From: Peromyscus leucopus
Lineage: Eukaryota > Chordata > Mammalia > Rodentia > Cricetidae
Reading direction: 5' to 3'
Length of the DNA: 64,000 bases
Assembly (NCBI RefSeq): GCF_004664715.2
Contig: NC_051067.1
Coordinates: 69,582,982-69,646,981 of the forward strand
Shown here: one piece after another, positions 39,075-51,500 of the stretch
Layout of the letters: each line of letters begins with the position of its first letter
How positions within the stretch are numbered: position 1 is the first letter of the stretch
The notes under the pieces: generated by a model
Databases searched by the model: none
What the model was told of the DNA's origin: nothing
Seen by the model: the letters and a program-made list of their open reading frames with translations, nothing else
Translations under genes and position numbers: made by a program

Positions 39075-42000
39075 TAAAAATAAAATAATTTCCCTTTTTG
39101 CTTATTAATCTCTATCATATGTAGATTTTTATTCATAACAAAGCTTGGAAACTCACACTTCAAAGTACAAAAGCAACACATAGTTCAAAAACAACACAAC
39201 ATCACTTTTATCTAGTACTCCATCTTTTGATCTAACAATTATTTAAAGGATTTAATTATATTAAAAAGAGATGAGAAGATAGGATGTATTTGGAAACTTG
39301 AAATTTGATTGTTGGATCATCAGCCACCAGGTTGTCAAGCAATGACACCTTGCAGCCATATCCCTGAGGCAACAATCTGTACTCAGTAGAGAGCCATGAC
39401 CTTGAAGTCACACAGCTGAGTATCTCAGAAACTTTGGTCGTTTCCCTCATCTACAAATTGGAGCCTCACACTGTGCATGGAAGCTGAAACTGTTTGCAAC
39501 TAATATTAAGAATGACTGGATGGCCTTTCTATTTTTAATTCCTGAATGTTGTGCTGTTCGTACCATCAGAATATTCTCTCCTGCCACCTAATCAACTATA
39601 TGTTTGAAGCAATAGTGTTGCTATGGATGGCTTTGTATTGTCCTATGAAAATTACAATGCCCCCAGAAATTTAAAATTGGAAATTTTAGACTCAAAAAGC
39701 TTAAGTATTTCAAACCAGTGTGTACTCCTTCAATGTGCCTGATGTTCATTTCCTTAAGGACCAGCAGCTTCCAGTGTACAACTGTCTATAGAGTCAATTT
39801 GTACTCATGTATATTTTGCAGCATTTGGAAAATTTGCTAAAGTTACATGAAGACAGTCCTTTATGAATATTTTAGAAACATAACAAACTAAATTTGGAAT
39901 ATCTGGTTTCCCTTTGCTTTTTGTTAAAAACCAAGTGGACTTGATAGCATTCAGAATTATTCAGTACATATTAATTAATATATGCGATAGGAAATTTAAG
40001 GACAAAAGTCTGTAGGTCTTGAACATTGGGAATATTCTCACTGGTCAGGCATGAAATCAGAAAAATCCAACTTGGGGGGGGGCCCACATAGGTGTGTAGA
40101 GATTTACACTCTCATTGTCCTATCAGACTACATGGTATTACTTCTCAAGGTTCTGAGTCAGCTGGTCCACTAAATTTAACTCAAATTCTACTGTGTCTGC
40201 CTAATTATTTCCAGGTATAACTAAGACAGCATTCAGTGTCCACTGCCATTAGAATTATTATTGTAAAGAAGCCTGATTTCTTGAAAAGAATTCCTTTAAG
40301 AATTTTGTAGAACATATCACACTGGCTTCTCGTACTGTTTATTCTGAAGCAGCAAATACCCAAAGAATGCATGCCAAAGGATTATTACAGCACATTGTCA
40401 ACACTAAAAGGTCCTGTTACTTTATATCCATGATAAAAGTCCAAAAATGCAAATCACAAACTGGCATTCATCTTTATCTAATATCTAAGATTTATTAACA
40501 TTTAATGATCATTCAAAAATCTTCTAATGGATTGAAATGAAAAACTTGGCCTGGCAGATACTGATGCATGTGTTCATTTTATATTTCAGCTGAAAAGTCT
40601 CAATGATACGATCTCTTCCAAGGGAGTTTAGACTTTTATCAGTAGTCTTTCTTCTCCTTAAAATGAAAAATATGTGTGTCTTAATTAAGGTATCCATCAC
40701 TTATCATGGACTGGTGAGCCTTTGGGACCCATCAGGTATAGCAGGAAAGCAGTTTTAGAAGTCTGGCACACTGTATAAAGTTTGTACATAATGGTACATG
40801 AGTAGACATGAATCCCAGGGATGTAAATAAAGACCAATATGCACTATCAGGCAAATGGCTCAACTCTTCAGAGCAGTGTTCAAATAAATATTCAGTGAGG
40901 ATCAGATCAAATTTAGGTCATTATTAAACAGAAGCCCAGATTCTGGAAGTGACACCAGGAAACGTGTGATAGACTCAAGTACAAGACATACCCAATTAGT
41001 CTAAACCTCGGCCATCACTCACACATATTTCTTTGACAGTACCAATCCTAACATCACTGATTCCCTTGCTCATGGGACTTGAGTTATTAATAATCAAGTA
41101 GTTGCTTTTCCATCTCCTTTGATTTAAAAGAGATGAATGTACTGTTCAATTTCTGTTATACCAGGCAACCACACAAAAATAATGTAAAAGGATATTTTCT
41201 GAGAAATCAATAAGAACTATTTCATCTATGATCTCCAAGATTTATCTATGAGAAATTTTCACCATCTCAGGATCTGAACTCTAGTGCCACTGCCTAGATG
41301 CTGTAATGACAATTATCCAAATATCTAATGGTGAACTGGACAAAGCTATGTTCAGATTGTGGTAGGAAGGAAAATAAATCCCAATCATTTTCAATATGCT
41401 ACTCCAAAAATAATATTAAGAGAAATCAGAGCTTCCTTTGTAATTAAATGTTAAAAAATGTTTTAGAGTAACCAACGAGGCATCTTGAGACAGACGTCCT
41501 GTGTAGGGTGTAACACAAGTGTCAGAGGCCCTGTCTAAGCATTGAGAGAAGACTTCGTTGAATGGTCAAAACAAATCTCACATTTGCCTGAGTTAAGGCA
41601 TCTGGGTAGGGACCTGGAAAATACATTATTTTTAAAGGAAAAAGTAAAGACAGCCTTTTTTGCATGCCAACTGGGATCATGGGAACTTCAAATGCCAGGA
41701 ATGTACTACTGTTTCTGGTCTTGCTGCTTGTGGTCATTTGAAATGTTGAAAGGTGAAAAGAGAAAAACTTGAGGACTGGAGGAGAGGGTATGCTATCCAC
41801 ACTTTCAACCAGTCACACCGTGCAGAGAATATCTGTGATGTGGCTCAAAGTGGATATATTTGGACTGTGTCAGAATCACGAAGCTCCCTGTCTGCTGCTG
41901 AGAAGAGCACACTAAGGAAAATTTGACCCCGGAAACTCAGTTGGCGCAAACAAAGGAAAAATTGTGGTAAAGCAGGGCCCATTGCCAGTATGGGTCTTAC

Positions 42001-42786
42001 CTTTATGAGAGCCTTCTGTGGCTAACTAAATGTGTGTCTTTCTGGTGATGGTTAAATTTACAAAGGGTTTTCCAAACTTTCATTACTATAGGACTTGAAA
42101 ATCAGCATTCCAAATTTCTTCCAGTCTTCTAGGCATCGTGCCTATTTCTTCTGCCCTGTCCATGAGTCATTCTGAGGCTGCCTCTGTCATGCTAGAACAG
42201 TTTGTCCATACTTCTCACACTGGACATACCTGTACCTGCAAATACAGACACAATGTATCTGATTTTGCACAGATAGAATCTGAGAGCAAAAGTTGTGCGA
42301 GCTCCATTGGAGCCTTTGGTTCAAATCCCATAGTTCAGATGATACATAGCGCCACAAGCTTCCTGAACATTTTTACTGGAAGACAAATTAACTAAGTGTT
42401 AATGTATTTTCTTACAGTCCATTAATTTTCCATCTTTTACCTGGGAACCCATCTGAGTAGAATGATACTTTATTTTTTTTACACAGTTTCTTATACCATT
42501 TTTCTGCCATTCCGGTTCTGCATACACTGTGGAGGGAATTTCTTTCACAGCTAGTAATTCCCTAACAAACCCAGGATACTGACTGGTACCTGTACACTGT
42601 CACTTCTACGGACTGGACACTGATGGTGACCAAATGTTGCCTGCACTCCTGCTATTGGTTGCTCTTTTTGGAATTAAGCCGTGTTCTTCTAATTTTATGT
42701 TGGAGTGAACAAATTTTGAACTTTAGAAGGGAGGTAGGGGGGCTGTTTGTGTAATTCTGCTGTCACGTTTGGCTGCATATTAAAAC

Positions 42787-42792
42787 AATAAA
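42787..42792 (+). terminator. Candidate distal polyadenylation signal
   Basis: Canonical AATAAA within a TTAAAACAATAAATGAGC context, followed about 10-25 bases later by a T-rich downstream element. It is the last strong signal before the transposon-dense block starts near 43.0 kb. It is a candidate for the distal end of Plxdc2 transcripts. Confidence 0.4.
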
Positions 42793-43012
42793 TGAGCATT
42801 GTTTTAATTTCTTAAATACTCTCACCCTTGTCATTCAACACCTTTCCATCTCCTTGCCTCTATTTTTGCCTATTTTGTGAAAGGAACTGTTTGCAGACAG
42901 AGTACAAAGCAACCAGCTAATGTCACACTAGACAATCCTTTGCTCTTAATCATGTCCTGCCCTAGGGACTGGACACCAAGGAGAGTAGCTGCAGAAAATA
43001 CAAAATGCAGGG

Positions 43013-43164
43013 CCCAGGTGAGATGGCTGAGCAGGTAAGTCTACTTGCCCCTAGATCTGAAGACTGGAGTTCAGTTCCCAAAGTCATATGATGGAAGGAG
43101 AGAACTGGTTCCTAAGTTTTCCTCTGACCTCCACATGCATGCAGTGGTACTTGCTCATTGATAT

Positions 43165-43211
<47 letters not shown>
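43013..43211 (+). mobile_element. B2/B3-type SINE ending in (CA)n
   Basis: gggcccaggtgagatggctg, gactggagttcagttcccaa and ctctgacctccacatgcatg follow B2-type order. The tail is a (CA)n run at 43166-43211, which is the insertion site of the next element. Confidence 0.75.
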
Positions 43212-43214
<3 letters not shown>

Positions 43215-43586
43215 TGTGGGATGGTCTGTATGTCAAATCTGTTGCTCTGATTGGTCAATAAATAAAACAGATTGGCCAGTGGCCAGGCAGGAAGTAGGTG
43301 GGACAAGGAGAGAGGAGAATACTGGGAAGCAGAAGGCTGAGGCAGGGACACTGTCAGCTGCTGCCGCCATGACCAACAGCATGTGAAGTTGCCGGTAAGC
43401 CACCAGCCATGTGGCAAGGTATAGATTTATAGAAATGGGTTAATTTAAGATAAAAGAACAGTTAACAAGAAGCCTGCTACGGCCATACAGTTTATAAGTG
43501 ATATAAGCGTCTGAGTGATTATTTTATAAGTGGATTGTGGGACTGCAGGGCTTGGGGAACCTGGAGAGAAGCCCTCCAGCAAAACA
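43212..43586 (+). mobile_element. Solo LTR inserted in a (CA)n tract
   Basis: The element starts tgctgtgggatggtctgtat and has a CCAAT-like ctgattggtcaataaataaa, then gccaggcaggaagtaggtgg and tatagatttatagaaatggg, ending about aaaaca at 43586. The same family occurs at 48975, 54864, 56741 and 58055. No internal region is attached. It is bounded by CA repeat on both sides, so the 6-bp duplication (acacac) is present but its exact position cannot be fixed to better than a base or two. Confidence 0.9.

Positions 43587-43641
<55 letters not shown>
43584..43641 (+). repeat. (CA)n microsatellite, right half
   Basis: CA run with one CATA interruption, directly after the solo LTR; continuation of the tract at 43166-43211. 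Confidence 0.95.
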
Positions 43642-43643
<2 letters not shown>

Positions 43644-44754
43644 AAACTCAGGCCTACCACCAGGACCAAGAAACACATAGGGTACCTGAAACTGGCAGGA
43701 ATCCCAGGCTAAGCCATTCCCTCAGTTATGGCTTTTTTAAAACATGAAATTATTTGAACTGTATTGACTAAATTTTGATATCATGGAGTAATTCATCAAA
43801 TCAATTTTAAATGGGTGTGAATTGACTTTATGGTGACAAAAAAGGAAAATTATTACTGCAAATAAGACCACTTTTCCTGACAATGAGGAAACATTAGGCT
43901 AAAGCTTTAAAAATCAAGTAATATACGCCATTAATTAAATTAGTTAGGGCGTGAACCTGAATGATATATGTTAAAGAACAAAGCTGCTAATGACAACTCT
44001 GCCCTTTAAAATTAGCTACAGTGGTGTTTCTCATAAATCCCAGGTCTCCTCTAGGACAGTTTCTTCCAAACCACATGTTCAGAATCGAGGTCTCCTTACA
44101 AGCACTTTGGAAATGTCCCTCTTAGTTTAACAAAACTTTATTAAGTAGCTGTTGTGTACCAGGAAATGTACTTGATAGAAAGGAAAAAAGGCACTGTAGG
44201 GGGCAGAGCAAGCCCTCAGTGAATGAAGACCTGAGTGAATGTGTGTTTTGATGTGGGCACAGCCATGCAGAAGATTCCCAAGGCCTTAGAGACATGGGAC
44301 AATTGGCAAAGCTGTTACTCATATGGTCAAGGCTCAAAAGGAATGGCAAGGGTTTTCTGTGGAGTCCAAAGATGAGTGTTTGTGAACTACTAATGAGTGT
44401 GTACAAAGACTAACAACTTAGGCTTCCTCCTCCAGTCCATTTATAGCCTGAGACTACTTGCCTGCAAAGATCTCCTACTAAGACTAGCCCCAACCCTACT
44501 CCTTCTGTACCTAATGAACATCCTGGGATTTGGGGGTGCAGTGGTAGGTAGATGTTACAGAACCTCACCTGATTCCAACTTCACTGTATGTGGGTCTCTG
44601 TGTCTGTCATTTCTTCATTCCTTTTCATTCCTTTGAAGCACCTATCAGGGTTCCAGGACCCAAGCATTGTGGGTCACATCAAGGCATGATCTTTGTTTTC
44701 AGTTATCTCAGAGAATGCAGATGTTTGATTAAAATATGGCAAATTTGAAGCAAA

Positions 44755-44995
44755 GGATGTGTTTCCATGAATACAGTGCCTGCCATGAAAGCATGAGGGC
44801 CTGTGTTTAAATAGACATGAAAAGTCCAGTGTGATAACACACCTACACCTGTAATCTAAGCACTAGGGAGGCAGACACAGGAGGATCCCAGGAACTCCCA
44901 GAAACATTAGTCTTGCTCAATCAGTGAGGTCTAGATTTACTGAGACCCATGTCTCGAGGAATAAACTGGAGAAAGATAACAGGAAGGAAACTGTT
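44755..44995 (+). mobile_element. B3-type composite SINE
   Basis: gcctgccatgaaagcatgag, then a B1-like part (caccTGTAATCtaagcactag, ggaggcagacacaggaggat) and gagacccatgtctcgaggaa. Diverged; the left end is uncertain. Confidence 0.55.
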
Positions 44996-45016
44996 ATCAG
45001 CATCTAGCCTTTGATT

Positions 45017-45214
45017 CAGTGGTTCTCAACCTTCCTAATGCTGTGACCTTTAATACAGCTCCTCATATTTTGGTGACTCCCAACCACAAAATTATTTTTG
45101 TCGCTACTTCGTAACTAATTTTGCTCTTATGAACTGTAATGTAAATATCTGATATGTAGGATATCTGATATGCTACCTCCAAAGGAGTCACGCTCCACAT
45201 GTAGAGAATCACTG
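45017..45214 (+). mobile_element. URR1-like hAT DNA transposon (non-autonomous)
   Basis: 198-bp element with inverted ends: CAGTGGTTCTCAACC at the left and a reverse-complement CAGTGATTCTCTAC at the right. The interior has taatgctgtgacctttaata, aaattatttttgtcgctact and tatctgatatgtaggatatc, as in rodent URR1 elements. No transposase is encoded. The 8-bp flanks ctttgatt and ctttataa are only half alike, so the duplication has decayed. Confidence 0.85.
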
Positions 45215-45236
45215 CTTTATAAAGCATGTGTATGTG

Positions 45237-45237
<1 letters not shown>

Positions 45238-45280
<43 letters not shown>
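45238..45280 (+). repeat. (CA)n microsatellite
   Basis: 43-bp CA run, 23 bp after the hAT element. Confidence 0.96.
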
Positions 45281-45281
<1 letters not shown>

Positions 45282-48120
45282 ACAAAAGTTATGGTGAACA
45301 TGGCACTATATGACAGAATAGAATTATTTTACATGGGAAAATATTTCACAGGTGGAAAAAGTTAATGCTGTAAGGAAAAAGACAGGTATATTTACAAAAC
45401 TGCTGGTATTTAAATACCAACTTGGTCTTACAAATTAGTAGATCTTCAACAGAAAGTCATACTAGGCTTTGAAGAGGGGAGTCCATTGCATCAGAATGAC
45501 AGAACAATCAAGAAATGGGGACTAGAGTATGGTCAATGAGTGAGGCACCCGGTGATGTCTATAATCTTTGTTTTTGCCTTCACAGTGATAAGTACACTCT
45601 GAAGCTTAGCAGCAGGAGAGTGATATAACCAATCTCTCCAAGTATGACCTCCCAGGTGGCACAGTGATGCAGGACCTCACAGGAGGGCCCTGGCTGTTCT
45701 GGGTGTGATTGTTCACATCTGGCTACTGCTACAGGACTCCAGTTCCTTCTGAGCTCTCAAGCTTCTCCATGTGCTCAGTTCTTCTTAATTAAACCCAAGC
45801 CTCTTAGCACATATGAAATGGTCCTCTCCCTGACACCCATTCCTTCTAGCAAAGGATGTATTTCCTTGGCCCCACACTCATGATACAACTCAGTTTGACA
45901 TAATTTCCTGTAAATTTGACCAGACCTGTCCAGGTCATTACTCACCATGTACCAAAAACTCCATTTTATGAAATCTGAAAACCCAACAAACCCTGCCTGA
46001 AGAATAAGGTAACTTTCCTCCATGATGATGAAACAAGAAAATAGCATCTATCCACCACTATCAATTGTCTTGCAGTTATTGGAGGGATAAGTGAGAACAT
46101 TTAAGCTATGGCCCCTGAAATAGTACCCTATCGGGAGTCTCTGTAGTTATTACAAAGCTCAGCAAGTCTGTGAAGTGTAGAAAGACATCAGATCCAGGGG
46201 TGATCTAAACATCAAGACCGCCGGAAACCAAAGACAAACTCTTAAGATTCCAGACAGTGAGAGGATTTCAAAGGGTAAATTCTAACTGCTTCTGGATAAT
46301 CTGAGAGCATGTGGAAGTTTTTCAGAGCTCTCCAAGGACTCAGATGAACACCTGATTTAGTCATCAGGGAAACAATGAAGATGCTGGTAGTAAAGGAGGC
46401 CAGCTGGCTCCCATGACCCTGGCTATATATTTAAAGATCACAGCCTCGTAGTTCAAGTGCATTCACAGTGCAAGCCAGGGCAAGTGGCTTGTACCTTGGA
46501 GATGCAGGCAGCTGTTAGAACAGAAACTCACCAGGCAGTTAAACTCTTTCAGAATCCCATTTACAGGTAGCAGATTTACAGGCCTGCACTCAACTTCACT
46601 GGGGTATGGCGTGACTATAAGGAAGGAAGATGAGGAAGATCTGGGTACAGAAAGAGAACAGATCTCTTCCTGTGCAAATAAGAAATTTTGGTGCTAATAA
46701 CCCTGATCCAAGTGGAATTATTTTTAAAAAAAATCAGCATTTGCATACCTCCTTTGCCAAGCATAAACAAACATGGAACAATTATAGTTTTGGAAATTTT
46801 AAGAATGTGTGGAATAAAAAAAAAAAAAGAAAGACAGCAATGAGAGTCTTGAAAGCTCTTTAACTTTTGAGATTTTAGAAGCTCCGTGTTCCACCTATGT
46901 ACAAGCCTATTATTTTCTGTGAGCTGCCATCATTTTGAAGACAAGCAGATACACTTGGCCTCACAGAATAAATACAGTTTTGAAATGCCAACATCTGTGG
47001 ATAAATGTTAATTGACCCCTTTCTAATGCACATCACTCTAATAGCTGTTAACAATCTTTACTGGCAGCCTTTGAACTTCTACCCCACAGTAAGCTGACAT
47101 TTTTATGGAGAACTTTACAAACATTTTAGGGGTGTAGAATTGGCTATTCTTTCTTCCAGAAATTCTTTGTGTGATTACAATTTAGATGTATTTTTTTTTT
47201 TTAAGGAGAACTCACTATGGTATATAAATAAGTAAAAAGAAAAAGAAAAAAAAAACTTGGTAAAATGTAAAGCCAAGTTCTCCTGCTGACATTTGGCAGT
47301 GAGCCTAGAGGATGGGCTGCACAAATTACTCTACATGTCACAGAACTTTGAATTCTGTTTATGTCTAGAATGTTTTAAATCTGTGCCGGCTGCCTTTCAG
47401 TGACATACCAAAGGGGCCAAGAGACCTTCTAAAAAGAGAAATTGTGACTCTCGAAATAAGTAAATAAACAAAATGAGCGAGCCAGTTTGCTGTTGTCAAA
47501 TCATGTCATTTGGAATTTAAGTAGATGCCATCTTGAGGAGATAGATGTTGTTTGAACAAGACCAGTTCCCAGCAGGTTGGACAGCAACAACAGGTCCAAA
47601 GAACAGGGGCACTTGGGTAAGAGAGAAAAGTTTCAACCAGGGCTGTGATACCCCAGGAGACCCCTCAGTTAAGTCTAATGTGACAGACTCGGATGGTATA
47701 TGTGTGAAGGGGAAGGGCTCCTCGTGGATTTTTTTTTATTGTTCTGGCTTTATGTTTGCTGCGCAGCTTCACTGAGGCCCTGGGATGAGAGTTCATTTAC
47801 CTCAGACAGATTGTTGCAGTCAGTCAGTCTGATTTTCTTAACATCAAATCACAGCAAATAACTGAGCCAGCAGTTGCTGCTCAGGGGCATGCAATCATGC
47901 AGTGCCCAATAAAACCAGAAGGAAGTTCAGTGGCAGCTGCTTCTGCACTTCTTCTAAAGGCTCATCTAGGGACCCCGAGTCATAAAGAGCTGATGGAGCA
48001 GCATCTGTTCTCAGGTTTACATGTCAGTATCCTGAGACAAATTTTCTCTCCCTGCCAATAGGAATCACACCAGCTGATGCATACCTGCCCAACAATTAAC
48101 GGGACAAGCTCTGCGACATC

Positions 48121-48245
48121 ACCTGGACGACGTCTCAGAGCCCAGCTTGTTTATCTCTGAAATGAGGATAAAATGGGATCTATATCCAAGAATTAGTATG
48201 GCAAACTAATGATGAAAATATTTACTGTGCATTTTTTTGCTTAGG
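48121..48245 (+). repeat. MIR-like ancient repeat
   Basis: cagcttgtttatctctgaaatg, then aggataaaatgggatctata recall the MIR core. Weak. Confidence 0.35.
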
Positions 48246-48469
48246 TTTTTTTTTTTTTTTTCATTCCTTAAGAATTAAGTTCAATCTGTTTTGCTCTTCC
48301 ATAGCTTAGGAAACAGATAGGGTGACCATAACCCAAAGGATGGAGAAAATTGATATTTACAAGAATAAATAAGAAAATTATAAGAGGGACTTACAACCTA
48401 GCCACTTGTTTTATAATCTATTTACCCGAGTAATTATTCCCTCTTTTTAAATTTAACTTAAAGACAAAC

Positions 48470-48537
48470 CTATGTGTGTGTGCACAGGCAGGTGGAGGTC
48501 AGAGGACAATCTCAGACGCCATTCTACAGGTGCCATC
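48470..48537 (-). mobile_element. B3-type SINE, 3' part (interrupted)
   Basis: tgtgtgtgtgcacaggcagg, then tggaggtcagaggacaatct and gccattctacaggtgccatc are the reverse complement of a B3 tail. The head resumes about 1 kb later at about 49545-49640. Confidence 0.75.
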
Positions 48538-49544
48538 TGTCAGGCCCAAAAGAAACTCAGGACAAATGTCTAATGGTGGTTCATATTAGCATACCAAAGT
48601 GTCCACTGGCCTCCAGGCTCAGTGACTCCTTTAATCTCTTTTCACTCTAGCCCTACACTAAACATCTCCAGCTCATGGGCATCCATTCCCCAGGTTCTCA
48701 ATCCTATATAACCCTGCCATTTTGGCCATGAGCTCTTTTTGGCTTTTGGTTCTCTTTAGTTCTCTCCCTCTCTTGTTCCTCTCATTCTTGGTTCTCTCTC
48801 TCTTACCCCTTTCTCTTGGTCCTCCTCTCTTGTCCCCACCTCCCAGTCTCATCATGGCCTGGTTCATTCTGCTGGCCATGTGTAGTCTACTACTTTCTCT
48901 CCCTGCTCTGAACTCTTTCAGATGCCTCTGGCTGTACTCTCTCTCCCTCATATTTACAATGAAAGCCTCCCCCTTGTAGCTAGAGTTTTCCTGCCTGGCC
49001 CACAGTCAGGACAAATCTTTGTCACTCGCCAGTCCCACAGCCACTGAGACCCAACCAAGTAAACACAGAGACTTATATTGCTTACAAACTGTATGGCCAT
49101 GGCAGGCTTCTAGCTAACTGTTCTTATATCTTAAATTAATCCATTTCCATAAATCTATACTTTGCCACGTGGTTCGTGGCTTACAGGCACCTTCACATGT
49201 TGCTTGTCTTGGCGGAGGCTGGCAGTGACTCCTTCTGCCTTCCTGTTCTTTCTTTTCTCCTCTCTGTTAGTCCCGCCTATACTTCCTGCCTAGCCACTGG
49301 CCAATCAGTATATTTTTTTTTGTTGTTGCCAATCAGAGCAACACATTTGCCATACAGAACATCCCACAGCACCCCCTCAACCATACCTTGCAATGGCAAT
49401 GCCCTCATTTCATTTACCATCCAACTCTAGTTTTAAGGCAGGGTCCCCTCACTAACCTGAGACCTGTTGAGTAGGTTAGGCGGATGCAAGCTCCCTAGAT
49501 CTGGTTACCTGTGCCTTCCCAGACCAAGTGTCTGCCCACATGCC
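48538..49544 (+). mobile_element. LTR of an endogenous retrovirus, split by a second LTR
   Basis: Starts TGTCAGGCCC, has a TATA-like tcctatataaccctgcc near 48705-48720, long CT-rich text, and a poly(A)-signal-like ttacaatgaaagcc before the break. It continues at 49378 with ccataccttgcaatggcaat, ctcactaacctgagacctgt and cagaccaagtgtctgcccac. Without the 403-bp insertion it is about 600 bp. The right end is approximate, and I could not match its own target duplication. The open frames over it (85 and 92 codons) are not retroviral proteins. Confidence 0.7.
48975..49371 (-). mobile_element. Solo LTR nested in another LTR, perfect 6-bp duplication
   Basis: 397 bp on the minus strand. It begins (at 49371) TGCTGTGGGATGTTCTG and ends (at 48975) in a reverse complement of tgtagctagagttttcctgc, giving TG...CA ends. 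CCCCCT is duplicated exactly at 48969-48974 and 49372-49377. Internal landmarks (tatagatttatggaaatgg, cagtggctgtgggactggcg) are shared with the LTR at 43212. No interior remains, so it arose by LTR-LTR recombination. Confidence 0.95.
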
Positions 49545-49640
49545 CAACTTCCTCAATGTGTGTCCTGGGGATCAAATTCAACTCAGGTCCTCATGCCTGC
49601 AAGCTGAGCACTTCACCAAAAGAGCTATCTCCCTAGCCCT
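49545..49640 (-). mobile_element. B3-type SINE, 5' part
   Basis: gtgtcctggggatcaaattc, aactcaggtcctcatgcctg and gagcacttcaccaaaagagc are the reverse complement of the tRNA-derived head. This completes the element whose other part is 48470-48537. Confidence 0.75.
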
Positions 49641-51117
49641 AAGCATTTTGTACCCCAAACCAATTGTCTCATATCAGATTCTAGTGGGAAAACTTAGGCT
49701 TGCTACATGTGCAACAAATCAGCTATAGACTAGAGATTAACCCCCTCTAAGGCTTCCTCCTCAGATTCAATAAGTTGCTAAGACAGCTCATAGCTCTGGG
49801 GGAAAAAGACTGTTTACTGTTACCTGTTAATTATCAAGGACACAACTCAGGGACATCCAGGTGGAAGAAGTGCATAAGGTAATGGATAGGAGAAGAGGAG
49901 CCTTCATGTACTCTCCAGGTGCTGGAAGCTTTCTGAACCATCATGTGGGGGTTTGTGTGGAGGAATCAACATGGAGGCATGATTGACTAAATCCCCGGTC
50001 ACTGGACACTAAGTCAGTCTCTCCTCTCCCTGGAGGTTTTATGACAAACTTGAAGGTTCCAACCTTCTCTAATCAGGTTACTTACATCTCTAGAGTGGAG
50101 AAGAATACCAAGCAGAGCTGAGTAGAAGTGTATCCCAGGGTGAGACAGCAGGCTATGCTTTAGGGAGTAGTTTATATAAAGCAAGTAGAGTGGAAATAAC
50201 TTGTGTGACTCCCTGGCTAGGAAAGTATGCATTTTGGGGGACTCTGTACAGTGGTTATTCTTACTATCTGAACTTTGAGGACATTAAATTGAGCTTACGG
50301 TGGTATTAAGCTAGTGTGAACCCAAAAAGAAAAGTTATTAAGGGCTGTTTACTCAGCTATTAAAGAAGGGTAACTAGCTAGTTTCATCAAGGGCCTCAGG
50401 ACTGGATCAAGTCAGCATTTGAGACAAAAACAAGCTGTGTGAAAGGGAAGGGTGATAAAGGTGAGAACTGGTTCAGGTGCAGACTGTGGCTGCACTTGGA
50501 AGATGAACCAGCTCAGTTTGCTGAGTCTACAGGAAACCATGAGAGTTCAGGACTGAAGCAACACAGTTGCCCTTAATTAAGATGGACAAAACCATGGAGC
50601 AGAGGAAAAACCCAAGGCTCTGCTTATAATATTTTGTGTATGAGCTGTATTGTTAAAAAAAAATAGACAACTAAGTGAAGTTTTTGAATAGAAAAAAGAA
50701 TTTATAGCTCTGAAGTCAGGAGAGATGTCTGAATTAGTTCAATAAATTTGAGAGTTTTGACATAAATATGGTTTAAAGCCATGGGACCCTGTGAGATCAT
50801 CCAAGCAGACATAGATGGAGTAAACATGTGGCTGAAGAACTGGAAACTTGGAGACTTTGACATGAAGAAGTTGAGCTGGAGACAGTGAGGAATATCAGTG
50901 AGCAAAGCAACTCAGGAATTTAGCAACCCAAGTGTTTCAAGGCAAAAGAAGTGTTCAAATCAATGACAATCAATGTGCATCTTAGAAATGACAATGAAAT
51001 TCTGACAAAAAAATAGTTAATCTTGTTGTCAAAGACATAATACAGGGCTATAAGAGTTCTCTTCATAATTAGAAGTATAACTGGCTCAAACTTTCTGGAA
51101 AGCCAGTTAACATGATA

Positions 51118-51500
51118 TACAAGGGGGGCTCCTATGTTAGTCTAGTTCTCTAGAGAACTTAACCAATGAAATGAACATATACTAAAAGAAAAGAGGACTC
51201 AGTAGATTGGCTTTCACAGTGCTTGACTGGTAGTCTAACAATGGTTTTCTTACACCAGAGAGACCTAGAACATTGTAGGTGCTCACTCCTTGGGGCTGGA
51301 CATCTCACTAGTACAGATCTTGTAGTGCTGAAAGACTATAGGATTCCTATAGAGTGTATCTTGGAACCCTTAAACTGGGGCCTGATATCAGTGAAGGAAG
51401 AGAGTAGAGGCATCAGTACAGTAGGTGTATTTGCCAAGTTGGATCTTCCCATTTCAAATAATATTCAGTCAAGTTGACTGGCAATGTTAATTATCACAAC
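51118..51500 (+). repeat. Rodent interspersed repeat, family not assigned
   Basis: tagtctagttctctagagaa, cttaaccaatgaaatgaaca, cactccttggggctggacat and gtcaagttgactggcaatgt are landmarks I recognise from a common rodent repeat. It is diverged, and I cannot name its class. Confidence 0.5.

Larger units (their letters stand above)
33504..42812 (+). other. Plxdc2: Possible distal Plxdc2 3' UTR, repeat-poor block
   Basis: No coding sequence is seen here. One B2 SINE (38.03 kb), a small B1-like fragment (38.9 kb), MIR-like traces and several microsatellites are recognisable; most of the rest is unique AT-rich sequence. This is a much lower transposon load than either flank. It ends in a convincing poly(A) context: AATAAA at 42787-42792, in attaaaacaataaatgag, followed by a T-rich stretch (gttttaatttctt). 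If used, the 3' UTR from 33151 is about 9.65 kb. The alternative is that the gene ends near 33.5-33.9 kb and the block is ordinary intergenic DNA. No splice-like or strand evidence settles this. Confidence 0.4.

Noticed and set aside
46811..46823. A-run as a possible tail of a processed pseudogene
   Set aside because: The upstream sequence does not read as a coding gene and no flanking duplication is visible.
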